A DNA stretch of 64,000 nt from Bdellovibrio sp. (GTDB taxonomy: Bacteria; Bdellovibrionota; Bacteriovoracia; Bacteriovoracales; Bacteriovoracaceae), in contig JACPIU010000033.1 of NCBI GenBank assembly GCA_016187935.1, positions 62,001 to 126,000 of the forward strand, written 5' to 3'. The notes below the pieces were generated by a model that did no database searches, was not told the DNA's origin, and worked only from the letters and a program-made list of their open reading frames with translations. The translations under genes were made by a program, and so were the position numbers. Positions within the stretch are counted from its first letter, which is position 1, and each line of letters begins with the position of its first letter. This document shows positions 8,470-16,801 of this stretch, in pieces.

Positions 8470-8913
8470 TTAAGCATGGACTATTTCAAAACGCTTTTCA
8501 GGAAACGAATGTTTTAGAAAACTTAATTCCGGTAATTCTGGTTGATCTTTATTGATCAAAATAATTATCTTCTCCGTGACAGGCAGTTGATTCTGTTTCT
8601 TGCCGGCCTTTTCTGTAAATAATTGCATAAGACTCTCAAAATCTTTTTTTAAAACTTGTTTTGCAGCATGAATATGCGCGACAAAAAAAGGTCGTCCAAA
8701 ATTATGCGACATGAAAAAGTTATGGCGTTCAGTTTGCATCGTTACTTCTTTGGTATTTGTGCGTCTTAGATAATAGGTTAAAAGTCCGTCTAAAAGATAA
8801 TCGACCTCTTGAAATGGAGATGGAAATTCCGAGAGAGCCTTCCTTGTAATCCAAAAAATCCCGAGAACTTCAGGGCCGATTTGCTCACGAAAACTTTGTG
8901 ATTGATTGTGCAT
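8470..8913 (-). CDS. Hypothetical protein, 147 aa
   Basis: No recognised family. Soluble, with no signal peptide; predicted helical N-terminal two thirds (TRKALSEF, VDYLLDGLLTYYLRR) and a C-terminal strand (EKIIILINKDQPELPEL) suggestive of an alpha/beta end. It is the last gene of the fab-glyA-nrdR-nusB run, six bases after nusB, hence likely cotranscribed. Confidence 0.7.
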   Translation of the reverse strand: MHNQSQSFREQIGPEVLGIFWITRKALSEFPSPFQEVDYLLDGLLTYYLRRTNTKEVTMQTERHNFFMSHNFGRPFFVAHIHAAKQVLKKDFESLMQLFTEKAGKKQNQLPVTEKIIILINKDQPELPELSFLKHSFPEKRFEIVHA

Positions 8914-8919
8914 GTAAAA

Positions 8920-9384
8920 TTATGATTTTAAATGGGCCACTTTGTCGAGGACACCATTAATTAAACTCGGTGAATCTTGCGGACCGTATAATTTGGCCAA
9001 ATTAATGGCCTCATTTATGACGACTTTGTAAGGAGTATCACAAAAGAAAAGCAGCTCACAGGTACCGAGTTTAAGCAAAGCTAAATCGACCTTATTAGTA
9101 CTATTATTGCCCTTAAATTTTAAAAATTTACTCAAGCATTCTTCAATTTCAAGATTTTTCGCAAAGGCTTGGGCAATAAGTTGACGTGCAAAAATTAGAC
9201 CTCTCTGATCAATGTTTAAGGCCTTTTCATTTTCATCAATAAAAATGTGTCGGAAGAATTCAATGGCCGTATCGAGGGCCTCTTTTTCAGGAGGGGGAGC
9301 AGTATGAGTATTTGCCACTTCCCATTGGTAGAGAAAGCGAAAAGCAAATTCTCTACCGACTTGTTTTGCATTATAGGAAGACAT
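8920..9384 (-). CDS. nusB: Transcription antitermination factor NusB
   Basis: An all-helical RNA-binding protein that joins NusE at boxA in rRNA antitermination. The 154 residues contain the NusB signatures GREFAFRFLYQWEV near the start, VDLALLKLGTCELLF, and the terminal INEAINLAKLYGPQDSPSLINGVLDKV. The start codon overlaps the nrdR stop by one base (TGATG), indicating coupling. The nrdR-nusB pairing is common in proteobacteria. Confidence 0.96.
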   Translation of the reverse strand: MSSYNAKQVGREFAFRFLYQWEVANTHTAPPPEKEALDTAIEFFRHIFIDENEKALNIDQRGLIFARQLIAQAFAKNLEIEECLSKFLKFKGNNSTNKVDLALLKLGTCELLFFCDTPYKVVINEAINLAKLYGPQDSPSLINGVLDKVAHLKS

Positions 9385-9902
9385 CAGTTTAAACTCTCAG
9401 TATTATTTTGTTTTTCAGGATTTGAGGCAAAGTCCTCAGGATTAAGCACTTTCTTGATATAATTATGCGTTAACCCGGATACGAATGACTCGACGTCGTC
9501 AAAATTCCAATAGAAGGATGCGAAGCGCACATACGCAACAGGATCAAGTTTTTTAAGTTCCTCCATGACCATCTTACCAATATCCTCGCTCTTGATTTCT
9601 TTTTGACCTGATTGTGCCAATAACAACTCAATTCGATCGACGATATTATTTAATTCAGCAACTGAAATAGGGCGTTTTTGACAAGACTTTAAGAGTCCAT
9701 TCATAATTTTTTCGCGTTCAAAGATTTCTCGCCGACCGTCATTCTTTACAATCGTAGGTAGTTCCATTTCAATTTGTTCATACGTAGTGAAACGATATTG
9801 GCATACTTCGCAACGTCGGCGACGTCGAACTGCACTTCCAAGATCGAAATGGCGTGAATCGATGACTTTAGTATCACTAGCTTGACATTTTGGACAGTGC
9901 AT
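9384..9902 (-). CDS. nrdR: Transcriptional repressor NrdR
   Basis: A zinc-ribbon plus ATP-cone repressor of ribonucleotide reductase genes that senses ATP/dATP. The N-terminal MHCPKCQASDTKVIDSR and RRRRCEVCQYRFTTYEQ give the four zinc cysteines; the ATP cone is VVKNDGRREIFEREKIMNGLL. The 172 residues are slightly longer than the usual 150-160 because of an Asn/Glu-rich tail. Begins with ATG after GAGGAAATC and overlaps nusB. Confidence 0.96.
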   Translation of the reverse strand: MHCPKCQASDTKVIDSRHFDLGSAVRRRRRCEVCQYRFTTYEQIEMELPTIVKNDGRREIFEREKIMNGLLKSCQKRPISVAELNNIVDRIELLLAQSGQKEIKSEDIGKMVMEELKKLDPVAYVRFASFYWNFDDVESFVSGLTHNYIKKVLNPEDFASNPEKQNNTESLN

Positions 9903-9925
9903 GATTTCCTCTTTAACCTGGCTAA

Positions 9926-9955
9926 ATTATTACTTTTTCCATCGGGGTTAGACAA
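9926..9955 (-). promoter_or_regulatory. Candidate promoter for nrdR-nusB
   Basis: On the minus strand TTGTCT, 18 bases, AATAAT; it ends about 24 bases before the nrdR ATG. It suggests nrdR-nusB can be expressed separately from the fab-glyA operon. Confidence 0.45.
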
Positions 9956-10032
9956 GCGAGGAGCAACAATAATCGGCATTCATGGAATAATTACATAGCA
10001 GGCGCAATTAAGAAAGCACATAGGACATTTTA

Positions 10033-10079
10033 TTGACGTTATCATGGGCAATTTGTTAAGTTGCAAGGATCGACTTAAC
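10033..10079 (+). promoter_or_regulatory. Candidate promoter with inverted repeat over the -10
   Basis: TTGACG at 10033-10038 and TTAAGT at 10056-10061 are 17 bases apart. A perfect 7-bp inverted repeat GTTAAGT/ACTTAAC (10055-10079, 11-base loop) covers the -10 region, as an operator might. It would drive the tiny reading frame described next. Confidence 0.3.
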
Positions 10080-10092
10080 TAAGGACCGTTCT

Positions 10093-10161
10093 GTGCATGC
10101 GTTTATTCAGTTTGCATTAGTGCTTTTTTTAGTCATTGTGGCCGGGCAAGTTTTTTCCTAA
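10093..10161 (+). CDS. Possible 22-aa membrane peptide
   Basis: A GTG-initiated frame with AAGGA seven bases upstream in the 271-base gap between nrdR and glyA. The product starts MHAFIQFALVLFLVIV and ends AGQVFS: almost entirely hydrophobic, the right length for one membrane helix. There is a promoter-like sequence upstream. Such peptides also arise by chance in T-rich DNA, so this is tentative. The remainder of the gap shows nothing else. Confidence 0.3.
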   Translation: MHAFIQFALVLFLVIVAGQVFS

Positions 10162-10173
10162 TCAGTGTTCCAT

Positions 10174-11430
10174 TTATTTTTTATAAACTGGAAATTCTCG
10201 ACAGAGTCCTTGGACTTCTTTGCGAATACTCACAAGAGAATTTTCATCTTTACAATTTTTTAGGGCTCGCGTGATGGTATCGGCCAACCAATCCATGTGT
10301 TTTTCTTGCAGTCCACGTGTTGTGATTGCCGGTGTGCCGAGGCGAATGCCTGAGGTGATAAAGGGTGATCTCTTATCTCCTGGGATCATATTTTTATTAC
10401 AAGTCATTCCTGCTAATTCTAGGGCCTTCTCGGCTTCTTTGCCGGAAAGTCCAACAGAATCAGTTTTTACAAGTAACAGATGATTTTCTGTTCCATCGGA
10501 TACCAACTGGAGACCATTTTTCATCAACCCATGGGCAAGACAAGTGGCATTTTTTAGAACTTGATCTTGGTAAATTTTAAATTCAGGTTGCAGGGCTTCC
10601 TTGAATGCTACCGCCTTGGCCGCAATGACATGTTCAAGAGGTCCACCTTGGATACCAGGAAATACATTAGAATTTATTTTTTTCGCCAATTCTTCTTTTT
10701 GAGTAAGAATAATACCACCGCGAGGCCCACGGAGAGTTTTATGAGTTGTGGAAGTTACAATGTCAGCAAATTCCATCGGATTAGGATGGAGTCCTGATGC
10801 CACCAACCCTGCGATATGGGCCATGTCCACCATCAACTTTGCACCGACACTATCGGCGATTGAACGGAACCTGGCAAAATCAATAATGCGTGGATAGGCA
10901 CTGGCCCCTGCGATGATTAGTTTGGGACGAAGCTGTTTAGCCTGTTCCGCCAAGGCATCATAATCAATAGTTTCAGTTTTGGGATTGAGACCATAAGCAC
11001 TAATCTTATAAAAGCGGCCAGAGAAATTAACAGGTGAGCCGTGAGTGAGATGTCCTCCCTCTGCCAGGTTCATGCCAAGAACCACGTCACCAAGCTCAAC
11101 CAGCGAAAGATAGGCGGCCATATTGGCCTGAGAGCCGGAATGTGGTTGAACATTGGCAAAGTTCGCCCCAAAAAGTTTTTTCACTCGCTCAATTGCCAAT
11201 TCTTCCACCGCATCGACGAATTCACATCCGCCATAATAACGTTTTTTGGGAAGTCCTTCGGCGTATTTATTGGTGAGAACTGAACCTTGTGCCTCCATGA
11301 CAGCAGGAGAGGTATAATTTTCTGAAGCAATGAGTTCGAGCCCTTCTTCTTGACGTTTCAATTCAAGATCAATCACGGCGTTCACTTCAGCATCAACAGT
11401 CATGAGTGAATTGCTTTTTATATGGAACAT
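10174..11430 (-). CDS. glyA: Serine hydroxymethyltransferase
   Basis: A PLP enzyme converting serine and tetrahydrofolate to glycine and 5,10-methylene-THF. At 418 residues it has the normal length. Visible motifs are [58 protein letters not shown] and the PLP-lysine segment [15 protein letters not shown]. The stop lies in the gap with no clear terminator. It begins nine bases after fabF ends, so it sits in the fatty-acid operon, a frequent deltaproteobacterial arrangement. Confidence 0.98.
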   Translation of the reverse strand: MFHIKSNSLMTVDAEVNAVIDLELKRQEEGLELIASENYTSPAVMEAQGSVLTNKYAEGLPKKRYYGGCEFVDAVEELAIERVKKLFGANFANVQPHSGSQANMAAYLSLVELGDVVLGMNLAEGGHLTHGSPVNFSGRFYKISAYGLNPKTETIDYDALAEQAKQLRPKLIIAGASAYPRIIDFARFRSIADSVGAKLMVDMAHIAGLVASGLHPNPMEFADIVTSTTHKTLRGPRGGIILTQKEELAKKINSNVFPGIQGGPLEHVIAAKAVAFKEALQPEFKIYQDQVLKNATCLAHGLMKNGLQLVSDGTENHLLLVKTDSVGLSGKEAEKALELAGMTCNKNMIPGDKRSPFITSGIRLGTPAITTRGLQEKHMDWLADTITRALKNCKDENSLVSIRKEVQGLCREFPVYKK

Positions 11431-11439
11431 GGAAACTCC

Positions 11440-12693
11440 TCAGTTGGAAAAGTGTTTGAAAATTATACTGGCGTTGGTACCGCCAAAACCAAAGCTATTA
11501 TTAAGGGCATACTCAACTTGGACTTTTTGGGCGACATTGGGCACATAATCCAGATCACACTCGGGATCGGGATTTTCTAAGTTGATTGTCGGTGAAATAA
11601 TGCCATGATGCAGAGACATAATGCAAAAGATCGATTCTAAACCACCGGCCGCGCCTAATAGATGGCCTGTCATGCTCTTGCTAGAGCAGATTTTTATTTT
11701 GGGAGCATACTGTTGGAAAATACCCTTAATTGCTTTGGTTTCTCCAATATCACCCAGCGGAGTCGAAGTCCCATGAGCATTGATGTGTCCAATTTGCTCG
11801 ATCTTCAAATTGCCTGATTCCAAAGCTAATTTCATGCATCTTTTTGCCCCTTCTCCTTCAGGATGGGGAGCCGTGATGTGATAGGCATCGGAGCTGGCAC
11901 CATGGCCAACCACCTCAGCATAAATTTTGGCGCCGCGGGCGCGCGCCTTCTCCAGATTTTCCAAAACAAGAAGGCCCGCACCTTCACCCATCACGAAACC
12001 ATCTCGATCGCGGTCAAAAGGACGAGAGGCCTTAGTGGGGTCGTCTTCACGTTTAGAAAGTGCTTTCATGTTGGCGAATCCAGAGATGGGAAGATTGCTA
12101 ATAACGCTTTCTGCGCCACCTGTAATGATGACATCATGCCGACCGCTCTCAATTTCGTATGTCGCGGAAGTGATAGCATGAGTAGAGGAGGCACAGGCAC
12201 TGGAGATATGGTAATTCACACCCTTAAGTCCATACTGAATGGAAATCACTCCTGGTGCCATATTTGGAATAATTGCGGGTATAAAAAAGGGTGAAACTCT
12301 TCTGCTGCCCTTACTTAAAAATGTTTCACAGGTTCTTTCTATCTCAGGTAGTCCGCCCATGCCGATACCTAAAATACATCCCATGCGGTCAGGCAGGTAG
12401 TTTTTTTTCAAATCTTCCAACCCGGCAAGATGTAACGCCTCATGAGCGGCCTTGACTGCAAAAAGAATAAAGCGATCATAACGGCCTGCTTCTTTTGCTG
12501 GAAAAACATTTTCGTTAAGAACGAAATTTTTTACTTCCCCTGCAATTTTACAGGGGAGTGCTTCAGTGTTGATATTTTCAATTTTAGAAATGCCAGACTG
12601 GCCACTCAGGAGCTTTGGCCAAATTGTGGTTAGATCAGTACCAAGTCCACAGAGGGCACCCATTCCGGTTACGGCAACACGATTTTTTGCCAC
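11440..12693 (-). CDS. fabF: Beta-ketoacyl-ACP synthase II
   Basis: Condenses malonyl-ACP with acyl-ACP in chain elongation. The Cys-His-His triad is visible: SSACASSTHAI (Cys), NAHGTSTPLGD (His) and SMTGHLLGAAGGLE (His). At 417 residues it is a typical FabF. A GTG start follows AAGGAG. Upstream on the same strand lies acpP, separated by an intrinsic terminator and 58 bases, so fabF-glyA may have its own promoter or rely on read-through. Confidence 0.97.
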   Translation of the reverse strand: MAKNRVAVTGMGALCGLGTDLTTIWPKLLSGQSGISKIENINTEALPCKIAGEVKNFVLNENVFPAKEAGRYDRFILFAVKAAHEALHLAGLEDLKKNYLPDRMGCILGIGMGGLPEIERTCETFLSKGSRRVSPFFIPAIIPNMAPGVISIQYGLKGVNYHISSACASSTHAITSATYEIESGRHDVIITGGAESVISNLPISGFANMKALSKREDDPTKASRPFDRDRDGFVMGEGAGLLVLENLEKARARGAKIYAEVVGHGASSDAYHITAPHPEGEGAKRCMKLALESGNLKIEQIGHINAHGTSTPLGDIGETKAIKGIFQQYAPKIKICSSKSMTGHLLGAAGGLESIFCIMSLHHGIISPTINLENPDPECDLDYVPNVAQKVQVEYALNNSFGFGGTNASIIFKHFSN

Positions 12694-12751
12694 AGGCAGA
12701 CTCCTTCTTAATAAGAGTTATCGAGAACTAGGGCAGAATAAAATCTGTACA

Positions 12752-12778
12752 TAAAAAAAAAGGCCCGAAGGCCTTTTT
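12752..12778 (-). terminator. Intrinsic terminator after acpP
   Basis: AGGCC and GGCCT around a CGAA tetraloop, flanked by A8-9 and T7, so it can work on either strand. On the minus strand it sits directly after acpP and would limit fabF relative to acpP. Confidence 0.85.
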
Positions 12779-13006
12779 TTATTGCTTTTTTTCAAGGTAG
12801 GAGACTACATCCTTAACAGTTTTTAATCCTTCTGCATCTTCTTCAGGAATTTCAATTCCGAAATCATCTTCCATTTTCATCATAAGTTCTACGATGTCGA
12901 GCGAATCCAGATTGAGATCATCTACAAAACTTGTATCCAATGTGATCTTACCAGCATCAATCTTTGTTGCATCGCTAATCAACTTAATCACTTTCTCTTG
13001 CATCAT
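12779..13006 (-). CDS. acpP: Acyl carrier protein
   Basis: The 75-residue acidic helical carrier of the type II system. The phosphopantetheine serine lies in DLNLDSLDIVELMM. Length and charge are typical. Its start has two adjacent ATG codons after AAGGAG; the first is used here. Located between fabG and fabF, as in most proteobacteria, with its own terminator, consistent with ACP being needed in excess of the enzymes. Confidence 0.97.
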   Translation of the reverse strand: MMQEKVIKLISDATKIDAGKITLDTSFVDDLNLDSLDIVELMMKMEDDFGIEIPEEDAEGLKTVKDVVSYLEKKQ

Positions 13007-13056
13007 GGGTGTACTCCTTGCTTTTATACCCTAAAAATAAAAAAACTCATAATAGA

Positions 13057-13821
13057 CTAAATGTAAAGGCCACCATCAACTTTGATCACTTCACCGGTAA
13101 TGTATGAAGAGGACATACTTAACAAAAAGCACGTCAAATTGGCCACATCTTGTGTTTTACCAAATTTCCCTAAAGGGATTCCGGTAAGATAGCTTAGCTT
13201 TACTTTCTCATCAAGGGCCACAGTCATATCAGTTTCAATAAACCCTGGACATACTGCATTGCATCGCACTTGGCGACTCGATAATTCTTTTGCCAAAGAT
13301 TTTGTCAAACCGATGAGTCCGGCCTTGGAAGCGGCATATACTGTCTGGGCCCCATTGCCCATGAGCCCTACCACTGAACTTATATTGACGATAGAAACGT
13401 CTTTGGCCTTAAGAAAACTTCGAGATAAGAGAGCACACATCATGATTGCTGACTTCAAATTAACATTTAAAACTTCGTCAACATCGTTGCTTTTCACCCG
13501 CATAATGAGTTGATCTCGGGCGATGCCGGCATTATTAACCAAACCGGAGATGGGGCCGACTTCCTTTATAAATTTATCGAGCTGTTCCTGCGCCTTCGCT
13601 GTATCTGTCACATCAAAGGAGAGTCCATAAGATTTACCACCAAAGGATTCAAAATGTTGGCGAAGTTTTTCTTGTTCATCAACTCCTCTGCGGGTAGAAA
13701 AAACTACTGTAGCTCCTTGCGCACAAAGACTTTCACAGATGGTCTTTCCAATGCCTCGAGAGCCACCCGTAACGAGAATAATTTTTTCTTTTAAATCGGG
13801 AAAAATGGGGTTTCCGCTCAT
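13057..13821 (-). CDS. fabG: 3-oxoacyl-ACP reductase
   Basis: An NADPH-dependent SDR that reduces beta-ketoacyl-ACP. Motifs: TGGSRGIGKTI, the NNAGIARDQLIMR block typical of FabG, the catalytic Ser in VNISSVVGLMGN, YAASKAG and PGFIETDMT. The C-terminal VIKVDGGLYI matches the family end VxxVdGGmym. 254 residues. Its ATG overlaps the fabD stop by four bases. Confidence 0.97.
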   Translation of the reverse strand: MSGNPIFPDLKEKIILVTGGSRGIGKTICESLCAQGATVVFSTRRGVDEQEKLRQHFESFGGKSYGLSFDVTDTAKAQEQLDKFIKEVGPISGLVNNAGIARDQLIMRVKSNDVDEVLNVNLKSAIMMCALLSRSFLKAKDVSIVNISSVVGLMGNGAQTVYAASKAGLIGLTKSLAKELSSRQVRCNAVCPGFIETDMTVALDEKVKLSYLTGIPLGKFGKTQDVANLTCFLLSMSSSYITGEVIKVDGGLYI

Positions 13822-14780
13822 TGGATGATCTCCCTTAATTGTTGAAAGGCCCCTTCTTGATCAAGCGAAAGGGTTTTTATATCAGGACGGGTTTTTTTCA
13901 CTAGTCCAGCTAAGACACGACCCGGGCCGACTTCCAGACATACAGTATTTTCAGGCAGAGATTTAATACTTTGCATCCATAAGACGCTTCCCTCAATTTG
14001 CCGATAGAGATTTTCTTTGATCAGCTCTGCTTTTGTACCAGGGCCATATTCGTTGGCATCAATGTTCGCGATATAGGCAATCTCATTCGGACATAGCGAG
14101 ACGTTGAAAAGTATCTCTTGCATTTTCATTGCAGCTGGACGCATAAGGCGTGAATGGAAAGGAGCAGATACCGGAAGTTCCATGGCACGATGAGGTTGAG
14201 GATAATTTGTTTTAAGCCAAGCAATGGCCTTCTCAGTGGCATCTTTGTGCCCCGAAATAACAATTTGATTGGGTTCGTTGAAGTTGGCCGGCATGACCTC
14301 ATTACCTGGATTTGAGACTTCTCTGCAGGCCTTGATGACAACTTCTTCAGGAACTTTAAGTAATGCATACATGGCCCCCACCCCGAGCGGAACTGCCTGC
14401 TGCATAAATTGTCCTCGCGCTCTCACTAAACGGAGAGCATTTTCAAAAGTCAAAGATCCGATAGCAATGAGCGCAGCATATTCACCTACGGAGTGTCCTA
14501 GACATCGATTGACCGTAATATTTAATTTTTTTAATTCTTGGTTTAGGGCAGTTAAGAGCGCCATGGAATGAGTAATAATAGCAGGCTGAGTATTTTCGGT
14601 AAGTTTTAGTTGGTCTTCAGGTCCTTCAAACATCAATTTGCTGAGCGGAAAATCCAGCGTTTTATCAGCGCGCTCAAAAATGTCTTTCGTCTGAGAATAT
14701 TGTGGCATTCCCATCCCGACATATTGGGAACCTTGACCAGGAAAGAGAAGAGTAACTTCTTTGTTCATACAAAACTCCAT
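13818..14780 (-). CDS. fabD: Malonyl-CoA:ACP transacylase
   Basis: Transfers malonyl from CoA to ACP. The nucleophile elbow GHSVGEYAAL, the N-terminal FPGQGSQYVGMG and the acyltransferase His in SAPFHSRLM are all present. 320 residues from ATG; an internal ATG five codons later (MNKEVTLLFPGQG) is equally plausible. It lies six bases after fabH and overlaps fabG. Confidence 0.97.
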   Translation of the reverse strand: MEFCMNKEVTLLFPGQGSQYVGMGMPQYSQTKDIFERADKTLDFPLSKLMFEGPEDQLKLTENTQPAIITHSMALLTALNQELKKLNITVNRCLGHSVGEYAALIAIGSLTFENALRLVRARGQFMQQAVPLGVGAMYALLKVPEEVVIKACREVSNPGNEVMPANFNEPNQIVISGHKDATEKAIAWLKTNYPQPHRAMELPVSAPFHSRLMRPAAMKMQEILFNVSLCPNEIAYIANIDANEYGPGTKAELIKENLYRQIEGSVLWMQSIKSLPENTVCLEVGPGRVLAGLVKKTRPDIKTLSLDQEGAFQQLREIIQ

Positions 14781-14786
14781 GCCTGC

Positions 14787-15788
14787 TTAATATCGCAATA
14801 GGGTTGAACCAAAAGTGAGCCCTGCCCCGAAAGCATCGAGAAGCACAACATCGCCCCGTTTTATTTTTCCTTCAGTAACAGCTTCATGAAAGGCAATGGG
14901 AACTGTCGCTGCGGAAGTATTGCCATACTTTTGAATGTTGATAATCACTTTGTTCTCTGGGATGCCTAAAATTTTTCCAGTAGTTTCAATGATCCGCAGA
15001 TTAGCTTGGTGAGGGATCAGCCAATCAACCTGTTCCAAAGACATTTTAGCATCATCTAAAACATATTTTGCACACTGAGCGAGTGTACGCGTTGCAACCT
15101 TGAACATTTCGCCACCTTTCATTTTCATGTAGTGTGATTCTTCCACAAGATGTTTGGCGGTGATGGGTGTCACGGCCCCACCGATGGGTTGATCGAAAAA
15201 TTCTTTTCCAGTTCCATCTGCACCAAGATAAGTTGATAAAATGGCCGATGAGTCTCCCTCAGGTGCCCGTCCCACTAGAGCGACCCCGCAACCGTCTCCA
15301 AAAAGGATACAGATAGAACGATCTTTCCAGTTTACTTCACGACTCAGCATTTCAGAGCCGATCACAAGTGCGGTTTTGATCATCCCAGTTTGAATCATGG
15401 CATGGGCCATGTTAAGGCCATAAACGAATCCGGAACAAGCGGCGGCCAGGTCAAGACAGGCACACTTATTAGTGATTCCAAGCTTTGTTTGGAGAATAGA
15501 AGCACTATTAGGCAACTTCATATCGGGAGTTACCGACCCAAATAAGATCATATCAATAACGTTGGGAGATAAATTTGCCATTTTTAGCGCCTGCTGGGTC
15601 GCATGATAGGCCATGTCAGTGGGAAATTCGCCTCCGTCAGGAGAACAAATACGCCGTTCTTTGATACCAGTGCGTTCTACAATCCACTGGTCAGAGGTTT
15701 CTACCATTTTTTCCAAGTCCGTATTGGTGAGAATTCTTTTGGGAAGGTAGATTCCCGTTCCTAGGATTTTGGTTTGATAGTGGCGCAT
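14787..15788 (-). CDS. fabH: Beta-ketoacyl-ACP synthase III
   Basis: Starts fatty-acid synthesis by condensing an acyl-CoA with malonyl-ACP. The Cys-His-Asn triad is visible in LAAACSGFVYG, LIPHQANLRI and KYGNTSAATVP. 333 residues. The ribosome site AAAGGTAG lies immediately after the T tract of the rpmF terminator, so there is no room for a promoter between them. plsX, normally between rpmF and fabH, is absent. Confidence 0.97.
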   Translation of the reverse strand: MRHYQTKILGTGIYLPKRILTNTDLEKMVETSDQWIVERTGIKERRICSPDGGEFPTDMAYHATQQALKMANLSPNVIDMILFGSVTPDMKLPNSASILQTKLGITNKCACLDLAAACSGFVYGLNMAHAMIQTGMIKTALVIGSEMLSREVNWKDRSICILFGDGCGVALVGRAPEGDSSAILSTYLGADGTGKEFFDQPIGGAVTPITAKHLVEESHYMKMKGGEMFKVATRTLAQCAKYVLDDAKMSLEQVDWLIPHQANLRIIETTGKILGIPENKVIINIQKYGNTSAATVPIAFHEAVTEGKIKRGDVVLLDAFGAGLTFGSTLLRY

Positions 15789-15798
15789 AAGCTACCTT

Positions 15799-15831
15799 TA
15801 AAAAAAAGGGCCCAGTTCAGGGCCCATTTTT
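15799..15831 (-). terminator. Intrinsic terminator/attenuator between rpmF and fabH
   Basis: On the minus strand TGGGCCC and GGGCCC pair around a TGAACT loop, followed by eight T. It ends about ten bases before the fabH start codon. Confidence 0.85.
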
Positions 15832-15875
15832 GTCTGGAATCATTAACTAATTTGAATAACAAGGTTGGTCACTCT

Positions 15876-16103
15876 TTACTCTGGTTTAGCTTCTGCTTCA
15901 GCTTTGAGTGCAAGTTTCTCAGCGCGAGAAGTAAATATCTTGACTCCTTTATACATACCAGTTGCTGGGTTAACTCGATGGGGCAGCACATAGTCTCCGG
16001 TGGTGGCATCGCGACCAACTGTTTTTGCGGAAAGTTTGTGATGCTGCCCAGCATGTCTCATTCCTTTTCTAGAAACGCTGGTTTTCTTCTTAGGTACTGC
16101 CAT
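15876..16103 (-). CDS. rpmF: 50S ribosomal protein L32
   Basis: The start at the ATG before AVPKKKTSVSRKGMRHAG is the family N-terminus (MAVPKKK) and has TTGGAG upstream; the longer frame that adds 18 hydrophobic residues is rejected. At 75 residues it carries an Ala/Glu/Lys-rich tail (AEKLALKAEAEAKPE) beyond the usual 56-60. The Cys-type zinc ribbon is absent, as in many L32 variants. It heads the fab operon and ends in a strong terminator. Confidence 0.95.
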   Translation of the reverse strand: MAVPKKKTSVSRKGMRHAGQHHKLSAKTVGRDATTGDYVLPHRVNPATGMYKGVKIFTSRAEKLALKAEAEAKPE

Positions 16104-16219
16104 GGTCAACTCCAACAGATTGAAAACAAAAAAAAGTAATAGTTTTACGGCGATCATCTGTACGATAATTCATTCAATAACGCAAGAACTTCCCGTTTTT
16201 GTGCGATGCGCGAGGTACT

Positions 16220-16765
16220 ATGAAAATCTTTTTATGTGGCTTTATGGGGGCAGGGAAAACCTATCTTATGCAAAGTTTGAAGGGAAGATCTATGCAAACT
16301 ACGGCTTGCTGGGATTTTATTGACTTGGATGAGAGACTTTTTGAACAACTTAGATCACCAGATGATAGACACTTGGGAGAGTCAATCGAGCGAATAGGAT
16401 GGGATAAATTCCGCGCGATGGAAAAAGCTTTGATCTTCGAAATTTTAAACTGGAAGAAAAATGTGATTGTGAGCTTGGGTGGCGGGGGATTGAATCATGA
16501 AGTCGTAGAGGCCATTAAGAAACAGGCCGATGCATTACTCATTTGGGTAGATACACCTTTTCAAATTTGTTTGAAGCGTATTCAGGGTGATCACACTCGT
16601 CCACTAGCAAAGAAAAGTGAACGGGAATTACATGACCTCTACTTGCAACGTCGATCTTTTTATCAACAGGCCCATGTTCGAACTCAAGAATTAGATGATG
16701 TGTTGAATGAGCAAAATCCTATTGATTTAGAACGGCTTATAAGAAAGCATGTAGGCAGTGCGTGA
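16220..16765 (+). CDS. aroK: Shikimate kinase
   Basis: Phosphorylates shikimate in the chorismate pathway. The Walker A GFMGAGKT is at residues 7-14, DLDE follows, the shikimate-binding SLGGGGLN is central, and RPLA is the lid arginine region. The start at 16220 is chosen for GAGG seven bases upstream and for the family start just before the first strand; an upstream frame adds only seven residues. 181 residues. No aroB follows; the next gene is unrelated. Confidence 0.93.
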   Translation: MKIFLCGFMGAGKTYLMQSLKGRSMQTTACWDFIDLDERLFEQLRSPDDRHLGESIERIGWDKFRAMEKALIFEILNWKKNVIVSLGGGGLNHEVVEAIKKQADALLIWVDTPFQICLKRIQGDHTRPLAKKSERELHDLYLQRRSFYQQAHVRTQELDDVLNEQNPIDLERLIRKHVGSA

Positions 16766-16767
16766 TT

Positions 16768-16793
16768 CACCCTATATACTAATCAATAGGGTG
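16768..16793 (+). repeat. Inverted repeat between aroK and the next gene
   Basis: A perfect 8-bp inverted repeat CACCCTAT/ATAGGGTG with a 10-base loop. The right arm contains AGGGTG, the only ribosome-site-like sequence ahead of the ATG at 16802, so the RNA hairpin could mask translation. There is no T run, so it is not a classical terminator. Confidence 0.5.
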
Positions 16794-16801
16794 TACAAAT
16801 T

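Noticed and set aside
11863-12294. 143-residue frame antisense to fabF
   Set aside because: The fabF catalytic motifs are intact on the other strand; this is a shadow frame.
16104-16157. Longer rpmF start adding 18 hydrophobic residues
   Set aside because: The family N-terminus MAVPKKK and the TTGGAG ribosome site fix the start at 16103.
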